Below, one piece after another: positions 1-12,196 of a stretch of DNA of 64,000 nucleotides. The stretch spans positions 4,588,001 through 4,652,000 of the forward strand of contig NC_081340.1 of the NCBI RefSeq assembly GCF_022539665.2, written 5' to 3'. Made by a program: the position numbers and the translations under genes. The notes beneath the pieces are model-generated. The model was given only the letters and a program-made list of their open reading frames with translations, ran no database searches and was not told the origin of the DNA. The first letter of the stretch is position 1. Every line of letters begins with the position of its first letter. The stretch is from Daphnia carinata. Taxonomy: Eukaryota > Arthropoda > Branchiopoda > Diplostraca > Daphniidae.

Positions 1-228
1 CGACGGGATGATCTTCGTCTTGTTGATTATCCCGCCGATGGATAATTTGTAGGCCTGTCCGCGAGTGATGGACTTGCGAGCAGTTTTTGGATCATATGGT
101 TTGAGGCACTCGGCGTGTCTGTGGAAATGATCGTTGTGATTCTCGTCCGGCTTGCTGAAGATGGTCTCCGGTTTGACTAGTCCGTTCTCATTTGATAGAA
201 ACTTATCTATCAGCATCCCAAACTTAGT
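1..228 (-). CDS. Partial coding exon at left edge, unknown protein
   Basis: Reading the minus strand from about 228 down to 1 gives an uninterrupted frame of about 76 residues that runs off the window. It contains the stretch KPETIFSKPDENHNDHFHRH followed by a basic segment ending KTKIIPS. At higher coordinates the frame can be extended to about position 250, where the minus strand reads ttaacag before the exon, a possible but pyrimidine-poor acceptor. All plus-strand frames over the same bases have early stops. I do not recognise the family. It is called coding because of its uninterrupted length and balanced amino acid composition. The 3' continuation lies outside the window and no upstream exon was identified. 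Confidence 0.4.
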
Positions 229-516
229 AAACTTTATTTTGTTTTCCTGTTAATTTATTTTTTTATTTTTTTTAACGTGTTGGTGTTATCTTCTTAGTTG
301 TTTGCACTCACATGTGGTACGGACAGGCCATAAGGTCCCCATTCTCTCCTTATTATTGGCCATGAAAGTTCACACAGTCCGAACAAACTTGGCTCTGGCC
401 CATATCGGAGAAAAATGCAATCAAACGAGAACTCCGCATTGCCGTGGTACACATCACTTTTAATCATTTCAATGTTTTTTATATTTCTATTAATTTTTTT
501 TTCTTTTTAAATCAGC

Positions 517-652
517 CACCAGATTCTATAATCACATGATTGAAAATCCGTACAAGCTCCGGCGTTTTGTTTTTGCACCAATCAACACACCTTCCTTTGC
601 GGAGTGGAAACTAGGAACTGATTCGAACGTTTGGTCTGCACCTGGACTATGA
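517..652 (+). CDS. Possible terminal coding exon, unknown protein
   Basis: After a pyrimidine-rich acceptor (tttaaatcag, ending at 516) the plus strand is open to TGA at 650-652. The peptide contains RFYNHMIENPYKLRRFVF and ends VWSAPGL. The stop coincides with a good donor (GA|GTAAGG at 653), so the exon may instead be spliced in another frame. In that case ATG at 649 would be the start codon of the following exon (921-1106). No family is recognised. Confidence that the bases are exonic is moderate, and confidence in the frame is low. Confidence 0.3.
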
Positions 653-920
653 GTAAGGTACCTCTCGTCTTTTCTCGGAATGGAAACTTATTGTTTAATC
701 GATGAAACCGGATCGGGATGCGTATCCTACACTCACACACACACAAATATAGCTTGTACTCGTCTTTTCTTTTTTTGCGTCAACGATAGTGGATCGCATG
801 CTTGACTCTATTCTTTCTCTTTACTCATTTTCCTTTACGTATTTTCGTTCACAAAGTTTCCGCCTCATTGTTCCATTCGTTTCTGATGTATGTTTTTTTT
901 CTCTTTTCGTTCTTTTCTAG

Positions 921-1347
921 CCCATCGTGATAAGTTGTCACGATTTATCCAGAGTTCAATTCTGCTTTTAAAGAAAATGGAGGTAAAAACGGATGAAAAT
1001 GCAACAATGAAAAGTGAAGAGCTTGCCACGTTCAAGTGCAGCCTATTAGCAAATGGTTACAAGAACTGCGCAATTCAAAAAGTTCCACATAACAAATCGA
1101 ATTATGGTGAGTGCAAAAGACGTGCTGAATTTCTGTTTTCTTTTTTAATTTTCTTACATTCGTGTTATATTGATCTTGGGTTTAGAGATGGCAAGTCTGC
1201 CAACGAAAATGAGCGGGCTAACGGATAACAAGGGGAGAAGCAGAACAAGTGTGCAAGCAGTCTGGAGTACCTTATAACATCATCCACTTCAAAGTGAATA
1301 ATGGACCACAAGCGCTTGGGATTCCTCTTCGCCATCCATTTTGCAAG
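921..1347 (+). CDS. Two uncertain exons with a one-base frame break
   Basis: Exon 921-1106 follows acceptor ttcttttctag and ends at donor ATG|GTGAGT. It encodes a Lys-rich stretch that includes KKMEVKTDENATMKSEELAT. Exon 1186-1347 follows tttag and ends at AAG|GTAAGA. Its first half is open in the expected phase (MASLPTKMSGLTDN) but meets a stop at 1275-1277. A second frame, one base away, is open to the donor and includes VNNGPQALGIPLRHPFCK. Dropping one G from the GGGG run at 232-235 of the second kilobase (1232-1235) would join the two frames. A start could be ATGA at 649-652, spliced to 921. I do not recognise the protein. This is either a gene with a sequencing or assembly indel or a decaying gene. 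Confidence 0.3.
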
Positions 1348-3195
1348 GTAAGATCCAACATAGACATGTACTAAAGATGGTAACTAGGAAAAAAAAAAGA
1401 GAAAGGAGTGGGGGGGGGCAAAAAAGATTAGAAATCGGTGGAAAAAAGACACCATCATTTCGAATTACAGGTCGTACTTACAATCTATCCACAGCACACA
1501 CACGCAACATCACAAAACATAGTTGGTCATGGCAGGCCCGTGTCGGAAGATGAACGGCCCGTCGTGTCCCATTCCGCAATAACCTCATTATTAATGTTTC
1601 CGCCCCTCTTTCCCCCAATGGACCTTCTCCCCTGCATATTTTGCGGTTCGCCCCGAAATATATATATATATTTTTTTTTTAGAAGGATCGAAGTTGTAGG
1701 CAACAGAGTGAGAATGAGGGGTGATTTGGAAATATTCCCGAGAGAAAGGGGGGAGGGATGATTCTCATCCGCCAAAGTCATCATCTAAATGGATGCATAG
1801 TTTTTCACGTTTTAGATGCCACTGCCAAGATAGAAACTCTCCCATTTTTTTTTTTGCTCGCGTGAAATACGCAGCGTTTGCTCGTGTAACAAATATTTTG
1901 ATATGGTAATGAAATCGTAAAAGATTCCGGACTAGATTCTCTACTATTTATAAGGAGCAAGTAAAATGGCACGCAAAAGACATTGAAGAGATACATTCGA
2001 AAGCGAGGGGGGGTCGGTGGTTGAGACAAAGACTAATAGAAGTTCATCAGTCTTTTAGAAGGGGAGGCTGCTCGCAACGGGCGTCTGTTTGCGTATTGGT
2101 TCCACCAATTCTCAAGCACTGCCTCCCCCCCAACGAAAAAGTTTGCCAGCTGCATTCTCAGCATCATTTAGTAATTCCGGTCTCCATTAGTTGCCTTTAG
2201 CTCTGTTTGCTGCGTGCGGGAAGATTAGCGGCTGTTGTTTGCCAGCTCCTTTTGTTTCGTCCACATCATCTTTCACTCTATGGCTGTCATAGCAGACGCT
2301 CTGCAGAAACAAAAGCAAATCATTTTCTTTAAAAAAAAAAAAAAAAAAAGTCTCATCTACATACCTGAATATACGAGCGAAAGGCAACACTCGCCTTTTT
2401 TTTTTACTGGCTCTTATTTTATGCGCACTCTCAGCAACAACAAGGCGAGGAAGAGAGTGGTGGATGCAGCGTTAGGTGGGTTTAAGAGTGATCGTATAGA
2501 CGTATCGATTGTACAAAGACTCAAAGTATATTCGAAAATTTACTATGTGCTACATGCATCGAACGTCAGGAGGGCAAAAAGCAATAAAAACAGCTCAGAA
2601 AAACCTGGAGGCGGCTTTCCCCTATATAATACAGATTTACAATATATATTTCTCTTTTTTTTTTTTTTTTTTTTGTCTGGGATTTGTTTCTCGGTAGAAG
2701 GAAAGGTTCTTCCACGTAAACACACGTACGTATAAAGAATGGGTGGAATAATAGCTAGAGAAGAACAGGCGTTGTGTGTTGTTTTGGACTCGCCCTTCTT
2801 TTTTGCGCTCGTTCCTGTTGATTCTGCACACAGCTGCGCAAAGTGGCTGCTGCGCCACGACATCGAATGAAAAAAAGAGGAGTTGATCCCGAATGAGGGA
2901 GAGGGAAAAGTTTATAGAGCATGACCCGAAGCAACGTCCCGGCCAGTTGTCCCGCCACTCTGGCCATCGAATGCTGGCAGACCTTAAAGACTCCTGTACT
3001 CTCTGCATTAGTTTTGCCTCGAAACGACGTAACAGCTGATGTTCTCTTTGGCGTGTGTTTCTTCGTGAGTGGGGGAGAAGGAAATTATTATTTTTGTTGA
3101 AACTTTTTTTTTTTTAAGTAGTGTGGTGTCATTTGCTGGAACATTTCATGTTTTCCCTACCGCTTTGTTGTGTTGTCAACTTTTTCGCTAAAGCA

Positions 3196-5628
3196 ATGGG
3201 CTCCTGGTTGCAACGAATTTACGGCTGCTGTACCAGCGCCGATTGGTGCTGGTGGCCCAGTTCAAGGTAAACACATTTCCACACAAAAAAAAAAACAATT
3301 TCCATAACTTTTGTGGAAAAGGCAACAATAATCGTAACTCGTAGGGTTGTCGGCAATATTGTCAACAACTTATTTTCTTTTCCCTACGTCTTCGTGATTC
3401 ACGTAACGTGCTTATTATGGACGATGGAAAGGGAAGGGGGGGGATTCATGTTTATGTATGTATATACACACCACATATAAACCAAGGGCACCCTTGCTAG
3501 CGGCGGTATTAATTTCGGTACCGACAAGCCATACACCCGGATTTTTTTTATTGCGATCGGTGCCTTCCTCGTTTGACAGTTTTCACGGAAATGATTTGCG
3601 GCCAACGGGAATAGGAAAAAAAAATTACTATTGGCTGCTGGTACGCCAATGGTTCATTTTTATTGGCACCAGTCGCTATGAAACCAATAGAAAATGGTGT
3701 TATTATTTTTATTATTATTATTTTTTTTTTTAAAGAATGATCGTTCCACCGAACACCTGTTGCCCCCGCTTGTTGTTGGCGGGGGCCAAGATGAATAGAG
3801 TTGAGTGCTTTTTACGTAATGTGTGCATGAAGTGATGATTACCCCCGACGCTGCCCGCGGGATAACATCTGGTTGGAGATGTCGCCAGCTGGATACAAGC
3901 CGGTTCCATCGTTTCTCCAAGACTGCTGCTCTCTATACCTAGTGGGCTCTTTGCCATTAACGGATGCCCGATTGCATGTGTGTTCTTATTTCATCCGGCA
4001 GCCCTTTCGTTGCATCTTTTCTCTCTCTCTCACTCTTTTTGCTAATACGTTACACGCTCTGCTTTTCCGCTTTGTGGACGTATTTCACACAGGAAGTATA
4101 ATCCAGCAGCGGCATCTGGCAGCGACGACGACGACGACGCCCTGATTGAGGTAATCAGCTTGTCCCATTAAATCGGTCGTGCCCCGTACACGTAGGGGCT
4201 CGTGTTATGGTGTCTGTGCGCGTTCCCCTTTTTACCTTAAAAGAAAAACACAAAAACAACGACAACGCGTGTTGTTGATGTTCTATTTGGATTATCGATC
4301 TTTAATTATTCCATTGCAGGCAACTAGCAGCTTCGACGCAAACAACGGGTAAAGACATTCATTATAATTATAAGGTTTCTATTCGTTTGTCAAAGTACGT
4401 TATCCCTTAATTTATTCGCTGTTGTCGCATTCGTTCGTACCGCCCCCCTAGGATCGCTATCCTTTCCCGCGGCAAAATTAAGGTATAATCCTCGACCATA
4501 ATATATATATTTTTTTTTTTTTAAATATTGGTTCCCTTTTATAATGCCCCCCATTTTGCTTTTCTTTCTTCTAAGTATGTCAAGTCGGGGGCGGTGAATC
4601 ACGCGGGATCTACACATATCGGGATTCCCATCATCGATCCGTTGATTGGCCAAGATTACAACAGTTCACGACCGGATCGGCACAATCATCATCATCAACA
4701 AAGGCAGCTGTTCACCCAACTTCATCAGCACGCCCGACTCTTGGTCAACAAGAACATTTTTCACTGGCATCAGCAGACGCATCATCATCATCAGTGGTGG
4801 GATTCGAGCACTCCGCCTTCTTCCGTCGATCTCGAATGGGAACACGAAGGTTTGTAACGCCTACATTCCTTTACGCTCTTAGAGCCATTACTTTCATTCT
4901 TAATGGAAGCTGGCTCCCGTCCCTCTTTATTTTTTTAATACATCCCTCATTTTATCGACGTTGTCAGACAATTACGTCATACTTTGGCCAATAGCATGTC
5001 GGATGGAAATAAATTAAGAGCCAAAAGATGATGGTCGTTCACGTAATGAAAATATAGACACACCTGGCTCATATATTCTCCTATTGGACGTATCGTTATT
5101 TGCTGGCCTCCCTGCTCGAGCCTTAAATAAACAGACGGCCTGTTTGTTATCCTCGTTTCCTTTACGTTTCCGTCTGTTTACTTTTAGGGCGTCTATTTGG
5201 ACGTGCACGGGGATGAATTGATGCGTCTCTCCCGTGTGTGTGTGGACACAAACTACTGACCATATCCGATACGCTTTCTCTCTCGTTGTTTGTTTTTTTA
5301 TTGGTATCAAAACGTGTCTTTTTGTTATTGTGCCATCATTCAAGGTTTGATGCCGCCTGTGATGGAGTCGGCCAGTGAGGACGGCGATCGCGAAGAAGAC
5401 CGCGACGATGTAGATTTGTACGACACAGCCGATGAAAGAGAAGAAACGGGGGCGGATAGGACAACGGCCGGAAGAATAGTCCCAAGTACCGACCGAAACG
5501 GTACGACTGTACATCGATCTCCGTCACCTGCTTCCGCTTGCCACTCTCTCGAATGGGATTCCAATGGGGATGATTTCTTTGGTCACGACTGCCGACCAAC
5601 ACCCAACATCAAGTCTTTCTCATCGTAA
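3196..5628 (+). CDS. Small lipidated acidic protein, possibly gadkin/AP1AR-like
   Basis: Four exons (3196-3266, 4093-4150, 4576-4849, 5345-5628) join in consistent phase to give 228 aa. The start MGSWLQRIYGCC has Gly2 for N-myristoylation and a Cys pair for palmitoylation, implying a membrane-anchored N-terminus. An Asp run follows, then a His-rich middle (about residues 75-115), then two short acidic-aromatic motifs, DLEWEHEG (about 128-135) and SLEWDSNGDD near the C-terminus, separated by a Glu/Asp-rich segment. Vertebrate gadkin (AP1AR), an AP-1/kinesin adaptor on endosomes, has a lipidated Cys-rich N-terminus and paired LEWE/LEWD motifs, so a gadkin-like role is inferred. The gadkin coiled coil is not seen, so exons may be missing. 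A 29-base candidate exon at 4320-4348 has good splice sites but breaks the frame, so it is omitted. Confidence 0.6.
4320..4348 (+). other. Frame-breaking candidate cassette exon
   Basis: The segment is bounded by a good acceptor (ttattccattgcag) and donor (GG|GTAAAG), but 29 bases is not a multiple of three. Including it between the flanking exons leads to a stop shortly after 4576. It is either unused, an alternative exon that poisons the reading frame, or evidence of an indel. Confidence 0.25.
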
Positions 5629-5639
5629 ATGATCCCGAA

Positions 5640-8600
5640 TTTTTTTTTTTTTTTTTTTTTTAATTTTCCCACATCAGAATGGATGGTAGATCGAAGAATT
5701 CCGGGGCCGTGACCGAAGAAAGAGAATAAAATACTGAAAGGGGATTAGAAGATTTTGCAAACATCCCCGAAGAGAATTCGAAATGTCATTTTGAAAAAAT
5801 CCAAAATCGGAAAGGCAAAAAGAAAAAAAAAAATAGCTGCCGACCTACTACCATTCCGCTCTTCGTGTTTTCCAGATCAATAAGGCACCAGGCATTAAAA
5901 GAGTGCTAGCCTTTTTTTTTTTTTAGGCGGAGTGTGTGTTCTGCTCTCTTATGGAACAATCGATCCGCACGGTCTTGGCGTAAGAGATCTACCCAGTATA
6001 TATATATATATATACATGTGTGTGTGTATGTGTATGTGTGTGGTGGCTCCTGTCGGATTTACAGACGGGCATGGATGGCGATACACGGGCTGCGATGCTA
6101 TACAAAACTCGACACCTCCGCGCTCGCGATATCATCCGAAGATAGTGCCGGTGATCAAGCGATTCCAAGGCCTTATGTATGATGTGTTGTCTTTTCTGTA
6201 GGTATGTATGTGTAATTGAGTTGTCTTCCATCTTTTGCCCCTCCCCCCCGGAGAAGTAATCAGAATGATGAACCCCAGACGACAAGGAAATGAACTGTCG
6301 TCGCTGCTAAAAACGAAAGCAAATCGTCTTTCAAATGTCATATCATTATTTAGCGGTCGCCAAAAAGGCTCCCCGTGCTCGGATAACATGATGCTGAACG
6401 AATGTTGGCGTTTGTTTAAGAGAATCTTTTTAGTACCAATAGATCCGTATCGCATTGCACTGTGTGTGTGTGTGTGTGTGTGTAGATTGTGAATGTATGG
6501 TTCGTTGGGAAAAGGGGAAAAAAAAAGTGGATTATGGTATAAAGTACGCCCCGTGTAATCGATTTTTCATCAATCTGGAACGGATGGCAAGAAAGAAAAT
6601 TGTTGGCATCGGTTGTACGTATGGGAGGGGACATGTTATCATCTTGTTCTGTCACATCATCTTGAATAACGCAAATATAATCGGTAATTTGAGACTGTTG
6701 TTGGCATCAGCGCAATTCCAATTTTCATTTGGCAGCAACGAGACATGTTTATTTATTCGCGTTGTTCTTTGCTTGATCAATGGTTTTCCAATTTATCCGT
6801 ACGTTTCAAACTCTTTTATTGCTTTTATTTTGAATAATAATCTTATGTTTGAGTAGCAAAGCTTTAGCACAGCATATTCTACTGCTGACAAAGACATAGT
6901 GTCAAATGTTTTATTGCAATTTTTATTTTTCTTTAGAGCTCGGCAAACTTGACAGTTATACATGCCGCTATTTTTCTTCGTGAGTTATATGTACTACACG
7001 AAAAGTTATTCTGCACCTTTAATGAAATTTTTTTGCCACTTGTGGTAAGTTGTCTTCTTCGGTGTGATGGGCCATGTAACACGCAAATTGACGGATGGCT
7101 GCCGTCATATTGAAACTTTTTTGTTGATTTAACTTTTAATGAAAACCGAAAAGAAGAAAGGTAATAAGAACGCGAAACTTTTGATGAGTTCTCTTTTAAC
7201 GTGCTGGCAGAGATCCCGGCTTGTCGAACAAGAAAACCGTGATTCTCGATTCGACGGCTATTTTGCATGCGCAGTATCAACTTTCCTCAAAGTCAATGGT
7301 CCATTGCAACATTGTATCAAGCCCCTGTGCGAAATGGGACTTTAAATCCAATTGTAGCAAAGCCTAAAGAGACAATGGCTCGTGTTACGCGTACAGATGC
7401 GATATTAAATTTATGGTAGTTCAACAGTTTTCTAATGATAACACTTTATTTCAGATTGCATTCTTGTTTTCGTCCAAGCCTTCAGTCGGATGACGAATAT
7501 AAACCTAAGCCTACGGCGACCTTTTAATTGGGAGGATGTGTAGGTGGTTGAAGAGCTATTTTTCGTGTTGAATTTTTATCAAATGCGCAGCGAAAAATGT
7601 TACGTCACAGTACAAAATTGGCGCTTCAGGTCTAAGCAAATCGTACTGAACGACATCTATTGGTTAAAAAATATATATTTTTCTTGGGAGATTTAAACCG
7701 AATTGTTAAACGAAAGATTCACACGTTTTTCTGTAATTGTATCATAAAAAAACAAGGTGACGTAATTACTTTTCATATTATTTTACCAAAATTTTCTTCA
7801 AAGGAAATCTAATTAAAAAAGTGAAATCCTGCAACGTCGAGAAATGGTTCTAATTTATAAGTCAACCCAATTGCCGATCCCACACATAAGCTTAAATAAC
7901 ATGTGGCTTTGTTTTTAGACTATTTTTTGGGCTATCACTGACAAGGCTTCCAGGCGTGAAAATTTGCTGCAGGTGATAATTTGGGTCCAAGAAAGCTTTC
8001 CTTCACAAGGTAAAGACTTTTTTCTTATATCCTCTGCAACCTTCCTTCTTGTTTTCTCTTCTTCCAAGTTTGATTTGTTCGCAACAAATTTTGTGTTGAA
8101 CATCTAGGAAGTTAAAGGCAGATGGTATCACTTAATCATGTATTGTCAATCTGATACAATTGATGCATATGATTTTCTCCTCAGGTTTAATTGTAAGAAC
8201 AAATCATAACTAGGTTACCAGTTCATCTGGTACAAGTGCTGCGAGCATTTGTAAAATGAATGCCACTTCACCCTATATCTTGAATGACAGATGTTAATAG
8301 AGAAGAAGCTTTCATCTCAACTATTTGTTGCACAAACATGTGCCCTCAATCAACTTCCCAGCTGAGAACAGAACTAATGACATCCTTGGCTGTGATTCAG
8401 AAAAACAAATAGAAACTGTGTTTATAAAAAAGTTTCGTAATGAGAAAGAGAAACAACTGTTGTTGTAATTGATCTGATGTATTGCGTAGGCAAGCAAGAG
8501 GAAGTTGATTGTCGTGCACTGGATAGGAAATTACCGTGACTTGGTTGGTTGCGGCTTACCGGGAAGACGGGAAATTTGACTAACAAAAAACTTTCGAATT

Positions 8601-9160
8601 TCGAATATTACAGCTGTCCCATATAGTATTTCCCGGGGAAAAGTGATGGTACCAAAGTTATTACCGTGCGTAGTATTTATAAAGTTTTGTCTTTAAAAAA
8701 CCTATTTGCATAATTGTTAAACTAAAATCTTCATTAACATGGAAGATGTCGTGCTTTTTACGTTGCTCTCCTTTCGCATAGAGGGACAAAATTTGAATAT
8801 TATTTCAGGCTACCATGCGAACATCATTTTCTTTTTCAATCTTTAGGCGAGAAAAACATTAATTTCATTCAGATACCGGTATTTACTGCAGGTTTTTTTT
8901 TTCAAAACAGGTCACCTCGATTTTATTTTAAATCATGTCAGATCCTTTAGGCAAAAGACAAAACGCAATTAAATGATACATTTATAGCAGTGCAATGGAA
9001 ACACTGCTAAAGTTTATTGCGTGGCTAGCTAAATAGTTAGCATTCCAGCTGTGTGTTTTTTGTTTTGTTTATTTTTATTTTTTTAAACGAAGAGAATGAT
9101 AGGCAGTATGGAATTATGTACATTTCACGAATTTCAAATCAAAACGTGAAGGATGTTTCC
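5640..9160. other. Noncoding spacer with simple repeats
   Basis: No convincing exon was found. The stretch holds poly(T) runs (5641-5660, 5911-5924), a TA/TG microsatellite at 5998-6042 and a TG run at 6459-6484. Open frames around 7200-7370 overlap in all three plus frames without splice support. The start of this interval is probably the 3' UTR of the preceding gene. Confidence 0.5.
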
Positions 9161-9169
9161 GGAAAGAGA

Positions 9170-9762
9170 TCAGCGGCGGTAGATGCCTTCCAACGGCGTG
9201 AATTTGTTGTAGGTGTAGAGCTCGGATCCTCCGTATCCGTAGTACAAATGTCCCTTACCGCTATTGTCGTAGTATGGATAGCGGTAAGGGGGTCTAATAG
9301 AAAAGAAAGTGCAGCACGTTAGGCAAAAGATCTAGATGGTACTAATAAAGTTTAGCTGTGCTCACCTCTGATAATAGGGAAAAGGGATCTTGCCCGACGC
9401 GTAACAGCACACCATCATTGCAGCCAGGAACAATAATACCATCTAAGCGCAAATAACGAAAAGATTTAACAAAACAAAATCGAAAAGAATTTCCTAAAGT
9501 GATTGTCTCAGCCACTAAACTTGCTTTCTCCATTGTAAAGTTGACCATTGTAAACCTTTTGCCTAACTGTCAATGTTTCAAAAAGAAATTGGAACTGTAA
9601 CAAATTGAGAAAGCTTGATAACGGCTATATTCGAATTTCTGACAATAAGAAAAGATGACTTGATTCTTTCTTTGAAGACGTGCTTTCACCTTCAAAGGAA
9701 CATTAGTCAGAAATCTAGGCAATGCAATGGTAGAGGCCACTTACTGTCAATTTGGCGGACAT
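9170..9762 (-). CDS. Secreted 72-aa Tyr/Gly-rich peptide
   Basis: Three exons on the minus strand (9745-9762, 9366-9442, 9170-9293) give 72 aa. Exon 1 encodes only MSAKLT before donor ACA|GTAAGTGG. Exon 2 supplies a hydrophobic signal segment (MVLLFLAAMMVCCYASG). Exon 3 encodes a Tyr/Pro/Gly-rich mature peptide with PYRYPYYDNSGKGHLYYGYG and ends GIYRR. Lengths sum to a multiple of three and both junctions are phase-consistent. A TATA box lies upstream at 9897-9904. The micro-exon plus phase-0 intron layout matches the two secreted-peptide genes to the right, but the mature sequence is not obviously homologous to theirs. The function is unknown. A cuticle-associated or defence peptide role would be a guess from composition. 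Confidence 0.75.
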
Positions 9763-9896
9763 CATTCTCTTGGGGTTCAAGGGCAGGTGACTTTGAAAGG
9801 TAGCACAGGTGAAGTATTCAGGGACGACAAGAGCTCAGGTCTGAACGGTCGAGACGCCGTGCAACGAGTGTGTGCCTTCGTGTATGCCACGGCGGA

Positions 9897-9904
9897 TTTT
9901 TATA
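9897..9904 (-). promoter_or_regulatory. TATA box of the 72-aa peptide gene
   Basis: The minus strand reads TATAAAAA here, about 135 bases upstream of the start codon at 9762. The placement leaves room for a short 5' UTR. No TCAGT initiator is obvious at the expected distance. Confidence 0.55.
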
Positions 9905-10699
9905 AACCTTCGCTTTCACTTCTTCCTTTCCATAGACAGGCCACTCCACCAAGGGGAGAGGGAGGAAAAGGAGGAGAAAGTCCTACTTCCATAGTTGCTA
10001 CCTTTTGCTTTGTTTTTAACAGCGCCAACGACGGTGCCAAACTTTGCGATAGATTTAGCCGTCACGTAATTTATCACCGTTATTGCGATTCGTCGTGTGG
10101 TCACTATCAGTGGATACGCCTTGTTGATCCTAACCCGTTTACCTGTAGAATGTTTCGTTTGTTTGTATGTTTGTCAGGTGGGTTTTTACAAAACTGAATT
10201 CACAATGACAAAGGAAATCCTTGTTCCGGCAGAGCAGGAATTTGAATGGTTAGGGCAAATAGACGCCTTGTATCTGTTTAAAGTGAAAGTCAAGTTGGAT
10301 TGATGCGCACCTTGGTAGTCTTGTCTTTGAAAGAAAACGAAACGATGACGACGTAGACGGATATGCATCTTTTTTTATTATTCTTATTTCTTTTTTTTCT
10401 AGGTCGGTAGTCGAAGATTGATCATTCCGTTTGGCCTTCATCCCCTGTCGAAATCGTCTGAAGTAGGGAGAAAGCTCTACGACGTGATGCCACGATTAAT
10501 AGTCAACACACTGTATGCATATTGACCCCCCCCCCCCCCCCTACGGTCCATCTGCTCAGAATTTCGAATTGGGGGGAAAGTTTAAAATACTTCGGATGCA
10601 AGAATGACGAGACTACGTTGGTAAGAGAATAAACTTTTCGTGTATGATCTACTCGTGCTTGAATATTTACAAGGAATGTTTTCATTCGTTTTGAACAGC

Positions 10700-11647
10700 T
10701 TAGTTGTGGTGGTAAGCAGGTCTGGCGGGTCTCTCCACTGATCGCAGTCCACCCGTGCCAAAGTATGCAATCAGTTTGGACCCACGAGGTCCGTTGGCCG
10801 CCTGGAATGCTGGTGAGAGTTGGCTGCTTTTGTAAGGATCCACGGCAAAATCGTATTCGTGAAACAGGTGCGGAGAGCCTGTAATCAATCAAACTTGGAT
10901 TGCAAATTCTGATCGAGAAACTTCCTAGCCGATTTACGACCACTGAGTAGTAAGTATTTTCTTTTCTACATATTTTTAAGAAAACAAAATGTGAATAGTT
11001 TTACCGACAATAGCTTCGCTGGTTGGTTTTGAGTAAACGCCGGCCAGTAGGATGCAGACCATCATGAAGCACTTAATCAAAAACTAGCGATAAAATGATT
11101 ACAAAGATAGTAGCAAAATTTAAATCCTGAAAAATGGACTCATCAAATTAAAAATTTTTTTTTATTTCATGCAAATAGATATATTTTTTTTTTATTTTGG
11201 GCGATAAGCTGTTTATGACTTCGACTGCCAATATGAAAGGAACAAACGGCGTGATTTCTTTAGCGTTTGAGAGCGCCGCAAATCCGCGTGAAAGCGCGCA
11301 TAACTTGTATTCATGATCTTACGGACACTTTTTGTTTATGCTCGTCTCACTTTCTAGCACGAGTCACTGTCTGTGATTGTTTTCAAATCAAGCTAAGCGG
11401 AATTAAAAGTCCCGATACCAACCAAACCTGCTATAACGTGTTTGTGTTTTGTTTTTATTTTGTTTGTTTGTTTTTTTTTACAGAGGAAGAAGTGAACAGG
11501 AGACGGCAATGTCCAGCAGTCACACGTCGAGCGCTATCATTTTCTGTTTAACTTGGACAATATGTCAAAACTCGATGGGGTCGTTATGAAGGTAACATAA
11601 ATCAAAAATAATAGCTAGATATTTGATCTTACCGAGCACGAGGTCAT
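10700..11647 (-). CDS. Secreted 90-aa peptide, paralogue of the gene at 15081
   Basis: Three minus-strand exons (11633-11647, 11005-11083, 10700-10878) give 90 aa. Exon 1 is only MTSCS, before donor TCG|GTAAGATC. Exon 2 carries the rest of a signal peptide (FLIKCFMMVCILLAGVYS) and the start of the mature part. Exon 3 begins GSPHLFHEYDFAVDP. The mature region aligns with the peptide at 15081-15467: a shared IVG(S/T)P, LF, YD/FD, VDP, L(S/A)PAFQ, GP.G and FG.G pattern at the same exon boundary. The long first intron (11084-11632) separates the micro-exon from the body. The family is not recognised. It is presumably exported, and its two shared aromatic/Pro blocks suggest a structural or signalling peptide, which is inference only. 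Confidence 0.8.
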
Positions 11648-12196
11648 CTTTGCTGATTGTTAAATGAAGGGCTGTGAAGATGAAAGTCGAAGTGGAGACT
11701 TGGAGATGTCGTTGAACAGTGAGAGCTAAACCGGATTACAAGGCACGGCTATATATTTTTATACGGTAGGCAGCTCCTCCTTCTTTTTACTATTGCTTGA
11801 CTGAACACTCGATGCATCACCGCCCACCACCTGTATTTATTTTGTGTGCACCCCGGACGTTTTCCAGCAAAGTCCAGCAAAAACTCCACCGAAAAAACGG
11901 CCCACCACTTTCTATCAATGACCTCGACATCGTCTACAGCCCCTCTTTTTTTTCTCTTTCTTCCATATTCTCTCTTTCATTCACCTTCGTCGATAAAAAA
12001 AAAATCCGAGGGTGAAAAAGTTCGTTCCTGATCTTATCTTTCCTTTTTCCTTTTACAGGTGAAAGAAACCGATTTCGGCTTCGGTCGTCTCAAGATTTTT
12101 CTGCTAGACAAGAATATTCAAGTATCACTATCTGGACAGAAATCGGCCTGCTTTCGTAAACGTAGATCGGCATCGCACTCAAGTGCTAAAAGGTGA
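11562..12196 (+). CDS. Possible 55-aa antisense gene spanning a promoter
   Basis: ATG at 11562 opens ten codons (MSKLDGVVMK) ending at AAG|GTAACA (11591). A strong acceptor (tttttccttttacag) at 12058 is followed by an in-phase frame to TGA at 12194-12196, containing FGFGRLKIFLLDKN and a basic end (FRKRRSASHSSAKR). The intron would contain the first exon and TATA box of the secreted-peptide gene on the other strand. There is no homology or signal peptide. A 46-codon open exon can arise by chance, so this is a weak call. Confidence 0.22.
11751..11763 (-). promoter_or_regulatory. TATA box of the 90-aa peptide gene
   Basis: The minus strand reads TATAAAAATATAT about 105-115 bases upstream of the start codon. 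A candidate initiator (TCACT) lies about 35-40 bases downstream, near 11716-11720. Confidence 0.65.

Noticed and set aside
4320-4348. Extra exon of the lipidated protein gene
   Set aside because: Its 29-base length breaks the otherwise consistent reading frame.
7190-7372. Overlapping plus-strand open frames, one ending NCSKA
   Set aside because: All three frames are open for long parts, which suggests low stop density rather than a gene. No consistent acceptor or partner exon was found.
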